Shown: positions 9,205 to 15,817 of the stretch, piece by piece | Numbering within the stretch: the stretch's first letter is position 1 | How the letters are laid out: each line of letters starts with the position of its first letter | Origin: Cetobacterium ceti | GTDB taxonomy: Bacteria; Fusobacteriota; Fusobacteriia; Fusobacteriales; Fusobacteriaceae | Length of the DNA: 64,000 nt | Direction of reading: 5' to 3' | Assembly: GCF_900167275.1 (NCBI RefSeq) | Contig: NZ_FUWX01000015.1 | Coordinates: 1-64,000, forward strand | Notes under the pieces: generated by a model | What the model was told of the DNA's origin: nothing | Database searches by the model: none | What the model saw: the letters and a program-made list of their open reading frames with translations, nothing else | Made by a program: the position numbers and the translations under genes

Positions 9205-9224
9205 TTATTACTGTTCGTATACAT
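9205..9224 (+). repeat. 20-bp origin-type element between mnmE and mnmG
   Basis: TTATTACTGTTCGTATACAT, a full consensus copy, lies on the plus strand just downstream of the mnmE hairpin and 12 bases upstream of the mnmG start codon. Its orientation is opposite to the flanking genes, so it is not simply a promoter element for them. Confidence 0.85.
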
Positions 9225-9225
9225 G

Positions 9226-9259
9226 TAAAAGAGCCACTGATCTTTTTAGACCTGTGGCT
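9226..9259 (-). terminator. Terminator after mnmE
   Basis: On the minus strand AGCCAC...GTGGCT forms the stem (9254-9259 with 9232-9237), extended by GGTC/GATC across a mismatch with an A-rich loop, followed by four Ts. Confidence 0.75.
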
Positions 9260-9277
9260 GCTCATTTTACTCAACTA

Positions 9278-10645
9278 TTATTTTCCTACACAGAAGTTAC
9301 TAAAGATATGATCTAAAAGATCTTCATTACTAATTTCTCCTGTTACCTCTGAAAGGGAATCCATGGCTTCTTTTAAATCCACAGCTATTAGATCCATAGG
9401 TAATCCCATATTGATAGTATCAAATATGTTATTAACTGCATCCTTTGTTTTTTCAAGGGCCGATCTATGTCTCACATTGGTAATTATAAGTTTCTCCGAT
9501 GAATCTTCCACTTGACCAGATATAACATATCTGTAAATTTCATCTTCCATATCGTCAATTCCTAATTTTTCCTTAGCTGAGATTTTAATCCATTTATTTA
9601 TTTTAGTAAGTGGTGTAATATCCACCTTAGTTTCCACGTCAATCTTATTTAAAAGTCCAATTACCTTATGGGAATCGATTCTTTCATAGATTTCCATATC
9701 CTCTTGAGATAGTTCTCTAGAACCATCCACAACAAATAAAACTAAATCAGCTTTATCTATCATATCTCTTGATTTTTCAACACCTATATTTTCAACAATG
9801 TCATCAGTATCTCTTATTCCAGCAGTATCCACAAGAACTAAAGGTATTCCCTTAAGGTTTACAACCTCTTCTATCATATCTCTTGTAGTACCAGCTATAT
9901 GAGTTACAATAGCTCTTTCCTCTCTTAAAACAGTGTTTAAAAGACTTGATTTACCAACATTAGGCTTACCAACTATAGCTGTTTTAACTCCCTCTTTAAT
10001 CATTTTTCCTTGATCATAGGATTTGATTAATTTATCTGTTGTATTAACAACCGTATGAAGGTTATCAACTAAGTTCTCTGGAAGAGGATCGTCAATTCCT
10101 TCCTCAGGATAATCTAATACAACATTTACATGGGCAGCAACATCTAGTAAAAGCTTTTTAAGATGGTGTATCTGCTCTCTTAAATCCCCTCTAAGTTGAT
10201 TTAAAGATAGAGATATACTCTTATCTGTTTTACCATGAATTATATCAATTACAGCTTCTGCCTGTGTTAAGTCTATTCTTCCGTTTAAAAAGGCTCTTCT
10301 TGTAAATTCTCCAAGTTCAGCAATTCTTGCTCCACTTCTTAATACAAGTTCTAAAACCTTTTCTGTTATTAAATATCCACCGTGACAGTTGATCTCAACT
10401 ATATCTTCCCTAGTGTAAGTGTTAGGCCCTTTCATAATAGAAACCATAACCTCATCTACCACAGTATCCTTGTCATACATATGACCATAATTTATGCTGA
10501 AGTTTCTTAATTCTTCAATTTTCTTACCAGATTTTGGTTTAAATATTTTTGATAGTATACATAATGAATCTGGTCCTGAAATTCTTACTATTCCTATTCC
10601 ACCTTCTCCTCTTGGAGTTGATATAGCTGCAATAGTATCAAACAT
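9278..10645 (-). CDS. mnmE: tRNA modification GTPase MnmE (TrmE)
   Basis: GTPase that works with MnmG in U34 tRNA modification. The 455-residue protein has an N-terminal formyl-THF-binding domain ([22 protein letters not shown]), a helical region split by the G domain (P-loop GKPNVGKSS, switch [17 protein letters not shown]), and the C-terminal FCVGK with the modification cysteine. The start is the ATG at 10645, preceded by GAGGTGGGG; an in-frame GTG 9 bases earlier lies inside that site. It ends the rpmH-rnpA-yidD-yidC-jag-mnmE transcript. Confidence 0.96.
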   Translation of the reverse strand: MFDTIAAISTPRGEGGIGIVRISGPDSLCILSKIFKPKSGKKIEELRNFSINYGHMYDKDTVVDEVMVSIMKGPNTYTREDIVEINCHGGYLITEKVLELVLRSGARIAELGEFTRRAFLNGRIDLTQAEAVIDIIHGKTDKSISLSLNQLRGDLREQIHHLKKLLLDVAAHVNVVLDYPEEGIDDPLPENLVDNLHTVVNTTDKLIKSYDQGKMIKEGVKTAIVGKPNVGKSSLLNTVLREERAIVTHIAGTTRDMIEEVVNLKGIPLVLVDTAGIRDTDDIVENIGVEKSRDMIDKADLVLFVVDGSRELSQEDMEIYERIDSHKVIGLLNKIDVETKVDITPLTKINKWIKISAKEKLGIDDMEDEIYRYVISGQVEDSSEKLIITNVRHRSALEKTKDAVNNIFDTINMGLPMDLIAVDLKEAMDSLSEVTGEISNEDLLDHIFSNFCVGK

Positions 10646-10656
10646 TGACCCCACCT

Positions 10657-11349
10657 CTATTTTTTTCTTTTAATAACAATATATCTTTTCGGGTCTCTTC
10701 CTTCGCTATAAGTATCTAGCTCTGGATATTTATTAATTACTTCGTGAATTATCTTTCTCTCTCTTGGTGGCATTGGATTTAATTTTATAGGTTTATTGGT
10801 CTTTAATGCCTTTTCAGCCATTTTTCTCGCTAAATCTCTAAGAGTATTATTTCTCTTCTCCTTAAATCCTTCCACATCCACTTCAATCTTAATATCCTTG
10901 ATTAAAGTATTTAAAAGATACTCATAACTATTTAAGGTTTTACCCTTTTTCCCAATAATAATTCCATTGTCCTCTCCGTAAAGGTTAACAACAGCACTTT
11001 TATTATCAGCTCTTAAAATTTCTGCTTTTAAATCTAGTCCCATTCTGTCTAATAAATCCTGAGCAGCATGTACGATAGTTTCCTCTTGAGGAACTTCATT
11101 TTTAACAACTTTATTATTGTTCGTAGTACTATTCTCTTTTGACTTATCTTCTTTTGAGCTAGAATGTTTTAGCTCTCTATCAATCTCTATTTCATAAAGA
11201 CCTTCCTTGGCAAAGAAACCAAGAAACGATCTGCTTTTTTTCTTTTCTAATACTTTAACAACTTGTTCAGGTGTTGCTTCTAATATCTTGAGAGCTCTTT
11301 TTACAGCTTCTTCTTTACTCATAGCTTTGATTTCTATGATATTTTCCAT
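10657..11349 (-). CDS. jag: Jag/KhpB RNA-binding protein
   Basis: A 230-residue protein of the Jag (KhpB/EloR) family, which binds RNA and in other bacteria influences cell elongation. The order is a Jag-N domain (1-50, with [12 protein letters not shown]), a low-complexity charged linker (about 60-90), a KH domain with [11 protein letters not shown] (about 130-150), and an R3H domain at the C-terminus ([10 protein letters not shown]...RDPKRYIVI). It is packed between yidC and mnmE, its usual position near the origin. Confidence 0.92.
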   Translation of the reverse strand: MENIIEIKAMSKEEAVKRALKILEATPEQVVKVLEKKKSRSFLGFFAKEGLYEIEIDRELKHSSSKEDKSKENSTTNNNKVVKNEVPQEETIVHAAQDLLDRMGLDLKAEILRADNKSAVVNLYGEDNGIIIGKKGKTLNSYEYLLNTLIKDIKIEVDVEGFKEKRNNTLRDLARKMAEKALKTNKPIKLNPMPPRERKIIHEVINKYPELDTYSEGRDPKRYIVIKRKK

Positions 11350-11356
11350 ACTACCC

Positions 11357-11965
11357 TTACTCTCCTTTTTTGATAATTAGATACTGTTGAATCACTCCTA
11401 CTAAACTTGATGTTAACCAATAAATTTGTAATCCAGCTGGCATTTTATAAGAGATAAATACCATCATAACTGGGAAGATATACATCATATTCTTCATTTG
11501 CGGATTTCCATCTGCTCCAGTCATTTTTTGTTGTACAAATGATACCACACCGTTTAATACAGGTAATATATAATATGGATCTGGTTGTAAAAGGTTCATC
11601 CAAAGGAAGCTCTCACTAGGGATAACTCCTCTATCTGCTCTTAATACTCCAAATAGTGCCCATAGAATAGGTAACTGAACTATTAGTGGTAAACATCCAC
11701 CTGCAGGATTAACTTTATTTTCTTTGTAAAGTTCCATTGTTTTTTGATTTAATAATTGAGGATCATTTCCAAACTGTTGCTTTAACTTATCCAATTGAGG
11801 CTGAAGTTTTTTCATAGCTCTCATGGATTTGTCCTGTTTAAGTGTCAAAGGCAATAATATGATTTTAATTAAAATTGTTAAACCTATGATTGCTAAACCA
11901 TAGCTTCCTGTAAACTGGTGCATAAGTTTTAATATATGCTCGAAAATAGTGTATAAAAATTCCAT
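11357..11965 (-). CDS. yidC: Membrane protein insertase YidC (short form)
   Basis: Inserts inner-membrane proteins with or without SecYEG. The 202-residue protein is the minimal five-helix core: a first hydrophobic segment, the GLAIIGLTILIKIILLPLT helix, the charged KLQPQLDKLKQQFGNDPQ hairpin, AGGCLPLIVQLPILWALF, and a last helix with AGLQIYWLTSSLVGVIQQYL. It has no large periplasmic P1 domain, as Gram-negative YidC usually has, and no lipobox, as Firmicute homologues have. The gene starts one base after yidD ends on the coding strand, in an unbroken operon. Confidence 0.92.
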   Translation of the reverse strand: MEFLYTIFEHILKLMHQFTGSYGLAIIGLTILIKIILLPLTLKQDKSMRAMKKLQPQLDKLKQQFGNDPQLLNQKTMELYKENKVNPAGGCLPLIVQLPILWALFGVLRADRGVIPSESFLWMNLLQPDPYYILPVLNGVVSFVQQKMTGADGNPQMKNMMYIFPVMMVFISYKMPAGLQIYWLTSSLVGVIQQYLIIKKGE

Positions 11966-11966
11966 T

Positions 11967-12200
11967 TCAATCCTCCCTAGATTTCATATGTTTCTTTGGC
12001 ACAGGGTCATATCCTCCAGGATTAAATGGGTGACATTTTAAAATTCGTCTTATTCCCAAATAAACTCCTTTTACTACTCCATGGGTTTCTATGGCTTCGT
12101 AGGTATATGCCGAACATGTAGGCGTAAACCTGCAATTTTTCCCCAAGAACACAGAGATATACCTCTGGTAAAATTTTATAAGAAAAAGTATAATTTTTTT
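11967..12200 (-). CDS. yidD: YidD membrane protein insertion efficiency factor
   Basis: Small protein that aids YidC-dependent insertion. It shows the family pattern: [29 protein letters not shown], and [17 protein letters not shown]. The start is uncertain. The TTG at 12200 gives 77 residues beginning like most homologues (MKK...), while a GTG at 12245 would give 92 residues and overlap the end of rnpA by 35 bases. I prefer the shorter form on family length; neither start has a strong ribosome site. Confidence 0.85.
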   Translation of the reverse strand, partial: KKIILFLIKFYQRYISVFLGKNCRFTPTCSAYTYEAIETHGVVKGVYLGIRRILKCHPFNPGGYDPVPKKHMKSRED

Positions 12201-12210
12201 CAAGACAAAG

Positions 12211-12552
12211 TTAATCTTCAAAAAGTTTAGAATTTTTAAGAACACGGTTAAGATCCCTTTCCATCTCTGGATACTTCATAGTTTTAAACTTTTCTCCAGC
12301 TGTTCTTTTAGCAACAAAAATAATATCATAGCCTTTTTTTATCTTATAGTCATATAAACGATAATATTCTCTAAACAATCTTTTTAATCTGTTACGACAA
12401 ACGGCGTTTCCTGTTTTCTTACTAACCACAAATCCGCATCTATTAATCCCTAATTCATTTTTCTTAAAAAAAATAAGAGAGTAATAGCCAAAAGATTTCT
12501 TTCCAGATTCATAGATAGCTTGAAACTCTCTATTTTTTTTCAATATTTCCAT
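12211..12552 (-). CDS. rnpA: Ribonuclease P protein component
   Basis: Protein subunit of RNase P, which matures tRNA 5' ends. The 113 residues include the [13 protein letters not shown]-terminus, the [23 protein letters not shown]-binding motif (the family RNR box) and the DIIFVAKR strand. GGGAG lies 5 bases before the ATG. It follows rpmH, the usual pairing, with a hairpin in the gap that probably lowers rnpA expression relative to L34. Confidence 0.95.
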   Translation of the reverse strand: MEILKKNREFQAIYESGKKSFGYYSLIFFKKNELGINRCGFVVSKKTGNAVCRNRLKRLFREYYRLYDYKIKKGYDIIFVAKRTAGEKFKTMKYPEMERDLNRVLKNSKLFED

Positions 12553-12584
12553 ATTGACTCCCTAAAATTCATCCTTAAATCTTT

Positions 12585-12614
12585 AAAAACCCGGTGTTTT
12601 TAATCACCGGGTTT
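12585..12614 (-). terminator. Hairpin attenuator between rpmH and rnpA
   Basis: AAACCCGGTG (12587-12596) pairs with CACCGGGTTT (12605-12614), and a short T run follows on the minus strand. The stem includes the last base of the rpmH stop codon. Partial termination here would give much more L34 mRNA than RNase P mRNA. Confidence 0.85.
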
Positions 12615-12748
12615 TATGCTGATAATACTTTTCTTCCTCTAGCTCTTCTTCTCTTAAGTACTTTTCTTCCGTTCTTAGTTGCCATTCTAGCTCTAAACCC
12701 GTGATCTTTCTTGTACTTTCTGTTATTTGGTTGGTATGTTCTTTTCAC
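12614..12748 (-). CDS. rpmH: 50S ribosomal protein L34
   Basis: Small basic protein of the large subunit. Translation on the minus strand from GTG at 12748 gives 44 residues beginning [14 protein letters not shown], continuing with [16 protein letters not shown] and ending [12 protein letters not shown], an almost perfect L34. AGGAGG (12758-12763) lies 9 bases upstream and supports the GTG start. This is the first gene of the leftward transcript and the classical left neighbour of dnaA in bacteria. Confidence 0.97.
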   Translation of the reverse strand: MKRTYQPNNRKYKKDHGFRARMATKNGRKVLKRRRARGRKVLSA

Positions 12749-12788
12749 TCTTTGTCACCTCCTAAAAATGCATATATTTCAGATAAAT

Positions 12789-12817
12789 ATTTTAGAAGAA
12801 TTTTGTATATTTGTCAA
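12789..12817 (-). promoter_or_regulatory. rpmH operon promoter
   Basis: On the minus strand TTGACA (12812-12817), a 17-base spacer and TAAAAT (12789-12794), about 40 bases upstream of the L34 start. It drives rpmH-rnpA-yidD-yidC-jag-mnmE. Confidence 0.88.
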
Positions 12818-12874
12818 GTAAAGTTTTTGAAGTGACTATGAAATACCAATGGAAAAAACAAAGTCCGGTAGTTA

Positions 12875-12897
12875 TGTTTAATGTTTAATGTTTAATG
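12875..12897. repeat. Tandem 7-bp repeat (TGTTTAA x3)
   Basis: Three perfect tandem copies of TGTTTAA (12875-12895) followed by TG. It is AT-rich, lies at the left edge of the repeat region and about 60 bases upstream of the rpmH promoter. It could be part of an unwinding element or a binding site; no function is shown. Confidence 0.7.
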
Positions 12898-12990
12898 TAC
12901 TGACGAAGATGCAAAAAAAACACCTCTCCAGCCCTTGATTTTATTGACTTTTCCTATTTTTTTTTATTACTGTCCATATACATCAAGGCT

Positions 12991-13015
12991 CTAGGCCTTT
13001 ATACATAAGGGCTAG
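12991..13015. repeat. Imperfect palindrome in the origin region
   Basis: A 25-base segment reads CTAG-CCTT-AT...AT-AAGG-CTAG with single-base interruptions. It resembles an inverted pairing of the AGCCCTT core of the second repeat family. It could be a protein site or a cruciform. Confidence 0.6.
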
Positions 13016-13156
13016 AAAAGAAAAATGAAAAAATACAATCCTCTCCAGCCCTTGATTTTATTGACTTTTCAAGAGAAAAAAATATTACTGTTCGTATACA
13101 CGTTCTGAAACTATTAATTTTAAAAGGTTTGCTCAAAGTCTACATAGAAGATATAC

Positions 13157-13186
13157 TTTTCAAACCCTTATTTTACAAGGGTTGAA
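13157..13186. repeat. Inverted repeat TTCAAACCCTT / AAGGGTTGAA
   Basis: TTCAAACCCTT and AAGGGTTGAA face each other across ATTTTAC, with one unpaired A in the left arm. It stands where a second-family repeat is expected in the series, just before the 20-bp element at 13199, so it is probably a palindromic form of that repeat. A weak terminator is the alternative, but no T-run follows. Confidence 0.65.
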
Positions 13187-13309
13187 CGAAGAGTCAAATT
13201 ATTACTGTTCATATACATATTTTCAAACCCTTGGTTTTATTGACTTTATAAAATTGTGACCTCTTTCAAACCCTTGATTTTATTAAATTCGTATTTTTTA
13301 AAATTATTA

Positions 13310-13338
13310 TTGTTTATATACATAAAAAATGGTATATT
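13310..13338 (+). promoter_or_regulatory. rep promoter overlapping a 20-bp element
   Basis: TTGTTT (13310-13315), a 17-base spacer and TATATT (13333-13338) form a good sigma-70 promoter. The -35 hexamer lies inside the element at 13304-13323, and an identical element (13368-13387) lies between the expected start point and the rep ribosome site. If Rep binds these elements it would block its own transcription, as in iteron plasmids; that is inference. Confidence 0.7.
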
Positions 13339-13415
13339 ATTTATTACCGAATTAAAAAAAATTTAAATTATTATTGTTTATATACATATTCAATAAGAAG
13401 GAGATAGCAATTTTT

Positions 13416-15236
13416 ATGAATAATAAAAATGGAGATGAGTTAGAAACCTTTAGCATAACCTCCAGTGGGTCCTTGTTAGAGGATATAAGAAAGATAGATA
13501 TTAAGCTCAATCAAGTTCCGGATATTGAGGTAAGAGAGGTTGTCATTAAGGAAACAGGTAATTTTTTAAACCTTAAGGATAACATTATAAATATCCCAGT
13601 GGAGATGATTGTTTTCCCATTTTTCACCCCTCAGAAACAAAATAAAAGAGTCAATTTCCAATACTCCTTTGAAGATTTAGGAGTGACAATGTATTGTACC
13701 CTAGTAGCAAAGGATGTTAAGGACAGAGTTTTTCAACCATCTATTTTTGAAGAAAAAATCTACACCTATTTAATTTCAATGTATGAAATGAAAAAGGATA
13801 CAGAGGATAGTAAGGAGTATATAGAGTTTGAAATCTCAGACTTTATTGTAAATTTTTTAGGAAATAAAATGAATAGAACTTACTACTCTAAGGTGGAACA
13901 AGCCTTAAAAAACTTAAAAAATACAGAATATCAGTTTATAGTTTCAAATCATACAAAGCTTGGAAAGTATAAATTTGAAGATGAGGAGTTTAAACTTCTA
14001 ACTTACCAGAAATTAAAAAAGGGTAAGAAAATCTACTACAGAGTAACTTTAAATAAAAACATAAGACAAAAAATAAGCGATAAGAGATATATAAAATATA
14101 ATTCCAAGGCTCTTATGGAAATTTTAGCTAAGGATCCCATAGCAGCAAGAATATATAAATATATCAGTAAAATCAGATACGATAAACTCCAAGGAGAAAT
14201 AAACGTAAGAACAATTGCGGCAATAATCCCTTTAAAAACAGAGCAAATAACAGAAAGAGTTAATAAAAATGGTGAGGTAAAAACCTATGTTCTTTGTAGA
14301 ATGAAGCAGGTTTTAAAAAGAATAGAAAAGGCCTTTGATATTCTTTTAGACCTAGGGTATATAGTAACTTATAGCTCAAGACAAGCTGTTGAAGAGGATA
14401 CATATTATATGACTTATACCTTCAATCCCGATAAGGATGGAGAGTGTCATATTTCTAGTTTCATAGAGATGAAAAATCAAGATAAACCAAAAGAGATTAT
14501 CTACAAAAAAGATAAAAAACTTATAAAAGATAAATTTGATTCTAAGGATATTATAGATGCAGAAATTGTAGAGGTATTTGATTCAAAACCTAAAAAAGAG
14601 AAACCTAAGAAAACTACTAAAAAACCTAAGGTTCAAGAGGTTCAAACAGTTGAAGAGGGTCATTTAAGCGAAAAGGTTTTAGATGGAGTTACTAAGGCTA
14701 AGAAGAATCTATATATATCTAAAGCTTGGAATAAAAGAACGGATACTAAGATACAAAAGATCTTCCTAGAAGAGGGAGAAGAGGTAACTTTAGAAGTTTT
14801 AAAACGTCTTTATAAAAATCTGAACAGTCCAATAAAGACAACTTTAGTTCAGTACATAAATGGTGTACTGAAAAATATGTTCCAAGAGGCAAAGGAAGCC
14901 AATAGACAAAATTTAACACTATTTAACAATATAGTAAAAGAAAAGGGATTGATCAGTAAAAAGAAAATTAATGCAGCGAGAAAAACAGTTAGAAAACCTG
15001 TGATTTCAAGCATAAAAGACCTTGTTGAAGACAATGAAATTCCTGAAGATATTTTAATTAAATTTGAAAATTATGATGAGTATGAAAAGATGAAAATAGA
15101 GGAGAAAGCTTTAAAAATATGTTCTGAGGAAGAGAATATAGATGTTAATTTCCTACTGACTATGAAAAGCAAGTCTCAAAAAATTTACTTAAATACAATA
15201 AAAAAATATATTGAAAGAGTAATAAAGGAAGATTAG
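13416..15236 (+). CDS. Plasmid-type replication initiator (RPA/RepA-like)
   Basis: A 606-residue protein in the place normally held by dnaA. Residues about 60-335 resemble replication initiator protein A: FPFFTPQKQNKRVNFQYSF, FEEKIYTYLISMYEM, a winged-helix-like NRTYYSKVEQALKNLKNTEY, then the second module KALMEILAKDPIAARIYKYI...MKQVLKRIEKAFDILLDLGY. A lysine-rich linker (about 356-405, with KPKKEKPKKTTKKPK) leads to a helical C-terminal region (410-606) I do not recognise. There is no AAA+ ATPase motif, so it is not DnaA. Family assignment is from memory of the pattern and needs a profile search. Start chosen at the ATG at 13416, with AAGGAG 10 bases upstream. Its codon use looks like that of its neighbours, so any acquisition is old. 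Confidence 0.75.
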   Translation: MNNKNGDELETFSITSSGSLLEDIRKIDIKLNQVPDIEVREVVIKETGNFLNLKDNIINIPVEMIVFPFFTPQKQNKRVNFQYSFEDLGVTMYCTLVAKDVKDRVFQPSIFEEKIYTYLISMYEMKKDTEDSKEYIEFEISDFIVNFLGNKMNRTYYSKVEQALKNLKNTEYQFIVSNHTKLGKYKFEDEEFKLLTYQKLKKGKKIYYRVTLNKNIRQKISDKRYIKYNSKALMEILAKDPIAARIYKYISKIRYDKLQGEINVRTIAAIIPLKTEQITERVNKNGEVKTYVLCRMKQVLKRIEKAFDILLDLGYIVTYSSRQAVEEDTYYMTYTFNPDKDGECHISSFIEMKNQDKPKEIIYKKDKKLIKDKFDSKDIIDAEIVEVFDSKPKKEKPKKTTKKPKVQEVQTVEEGHLSEKVLDGVTKAKKNLYISKAWNKRTDTKIQKIFLEEGEEVTLEVLKRLYKNLNSPIKTTLVQYINGVLKNMFQEAKEANRQNLTLFNNIVKEKGLISKKKINAARKTVRKPVISSIKDLVEDNEIPEDILIKFENYDEYEKMKIEEKALKICSEEENIDVNFLLTMKSKSQKIYLNTIKKYIERVIKED

Positions 15237-15370
15237 TTTTGTTAAGTATTATTTAATATAAGTGGAAAAAATAAATGGCTATTTTGGTCAAAGTTAGATC
15301 ACAGTTAACAAAGAGTAAAAATGGTTCAAAAATAGTACAAAATATGTGGGATGTTTAATCATTTTCACCA

Positions 15371-15399
15371 TTGACAAATGGGGTAAAATAATATAAGTT
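15371..15399 (+). promoter_or_regulatory. Probable ptsH promoter
   Basis: TTGACA at 15371-15376 is followed by TATAAG (15392-15397, 15-base spacer) or TAAGTT (15394-15399, 17-base spacer). The -10 is unsettled. The rest of the 238-base gap between rep and ptsH shows only a partial match to the origin element near 15435-15455. Confidence 0.55.
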
Positions 15400-15474
15400 A
15401 TGTACTATAGCGGGAAAAATTTTATATTAAATTTATACATATTATAAACAGTGTTTTGAAAGGGTGAATGAAAA

Positions 15475-15738
15475 ATGGCAAGTAAAACAGTAATGATTAA
15501 TAATGAAACTGGACTACATACAAGACCTGGAAACGAATTTGTAAGTTTAGCAAAAACTTTTAAATCAGCTATCGAAGTTGAAAACGCAGCTGGAACAAAG
15601 GTAAAGGGAACATCTCTTTTAAAGCTACTTTCTCTAGGTATTAAAAAAGGTGCGACAATAACAGTTCATGCTACAGGAGAGGATGAGCAAGAGGCTGTAG
15701 AAAAATTAGCTCACCTTCTTGAGAATCTAAAGGACTAA
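15475..15738 (+). CDS. ptsH: Phosphocarrier protein HPr
   Basis: Carries phosphate from enzyme I to sugar-specific EIIA proteins of the PTS. The 87-residue protein has the active His15 in GLHTRPGNEF. Ser47 in the TSLLKLLSLG segment aligns with the HPr-kinase site Ser46 of Firmicutes, so kinase control is possible. AAGGGTG lies 9 bases before the ATG. A terminator separates it from ptsI, so HPr can be made in excess over enzyme I. Confidence 0.96.
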   Translation: MASKTVMINNETGLHTRPGNEFVSLAKTFKSAIEVENAAGTKVKGTSLLKLLSLGIKKGATITVHATGEDEQEAVEKLAHLLENLKD

Positions 15739-15750
15739 TTTTCTAGACTG

Positions 15751-15786
15751 AAAAGGAAGGTGTTTTAACCTTCCTTTTATTTTTTT
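15751..15786 (+). terminator. Terminator between ptsH and ptsI
   Basis: AAAAGGAAGG (15751-15760) pairs with CCTTCCTTTT (15769-15778) around TGTTTTAA, followed by A and seven Ts. Read-through would serve ptsI. Confidence 0.88.
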
Positions 15787-15817
15787 AGTAAAAAATTAAA
15801 AAAAGGGTGAAAATAGA

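Larger units (their letters stand above)
12924..13290 (+). repeat. Second repeat family, 'CCCTTGATTTTATTGAC' elements
   Basis: A 31-base segment containing AGCCCTTGATTTTATTGACT is identical at 12923-12953 and 13040-13070. Related copies with CAAACCCTTG in place of CAGCCCTTG lie at 13221-13249 and 13261-13290, and a palindromic variant at 13157-13186. Copies precede the 20-bp elements by a near-constant 40-43 bases (12924/12964, 13041/13082, 13261/13304), making degenerate composite units about 105-117 bases apart. A partial relative (CCAACCCTTGAAAATATT) occurs at about 17594-17611 beside another 20-bp element. Confidence 0.85.
12964..13387 (+). repeat. Iteron-like array: five copies of the 20-bp element
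   Basis: Direct copies of consensus TTATTAYTGTTYRTATACAT lie at 12964-12983, 13082-13101, 13199-13218, 13304-13323 and 13368-13387, all on the plus strand. The last two are identical to each other and to the mfd-upstream copy. Direct orientation just upstream of a Rep gene is the layout of iteron plasmid origins. The spacing (118, 117, 105 and 64 bases) is wider than the 20-22 bases usual in plasmids. Confidence 0.88.
12764..13415. other. Candidate chromosomal replication origin (iteron-type)
   Basis: A 652-base stretch with no open reading frame I can support, between the divergent rpmH and rep genes. It contains the rpmH promoter, a tandem 7-mer, five copies of a 20-bp element alternating with copies of an AGCCCTTGATTTTATTGACT element, two imperfect palindromes, very AT-rich segments near 13290-13375 and a rep promoter. 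All genes to the left run left and all to the right run right for over 20 kb, as at a bidirectional origin. I see no cluster of canonical DnaA boxes (TTATCCACA). Calling it the origin is inference from context. Confidence 0.75.

Noticed and set aside
12341-12366. Another 20-bp origin element inside rnpA
   Set aside because: Only the GTTTATAT core matches on the minus strand; the ends do not fit.
13374-13415. A longer N-terminus for the Rep protein, starting at a TTG at 13374
   Set aside because: It would place the start inside the 20-bp element and has no ribosome site; AAGGAG precedes the ATG at 13416.
12764-13415. CRISPR array in the repeat-rich region
   Set aside because: Repeats are degenerate, of two alternating kinds, with spacing and intervening DNA that do not look like repeat-spacer units, and there are no cas genes.
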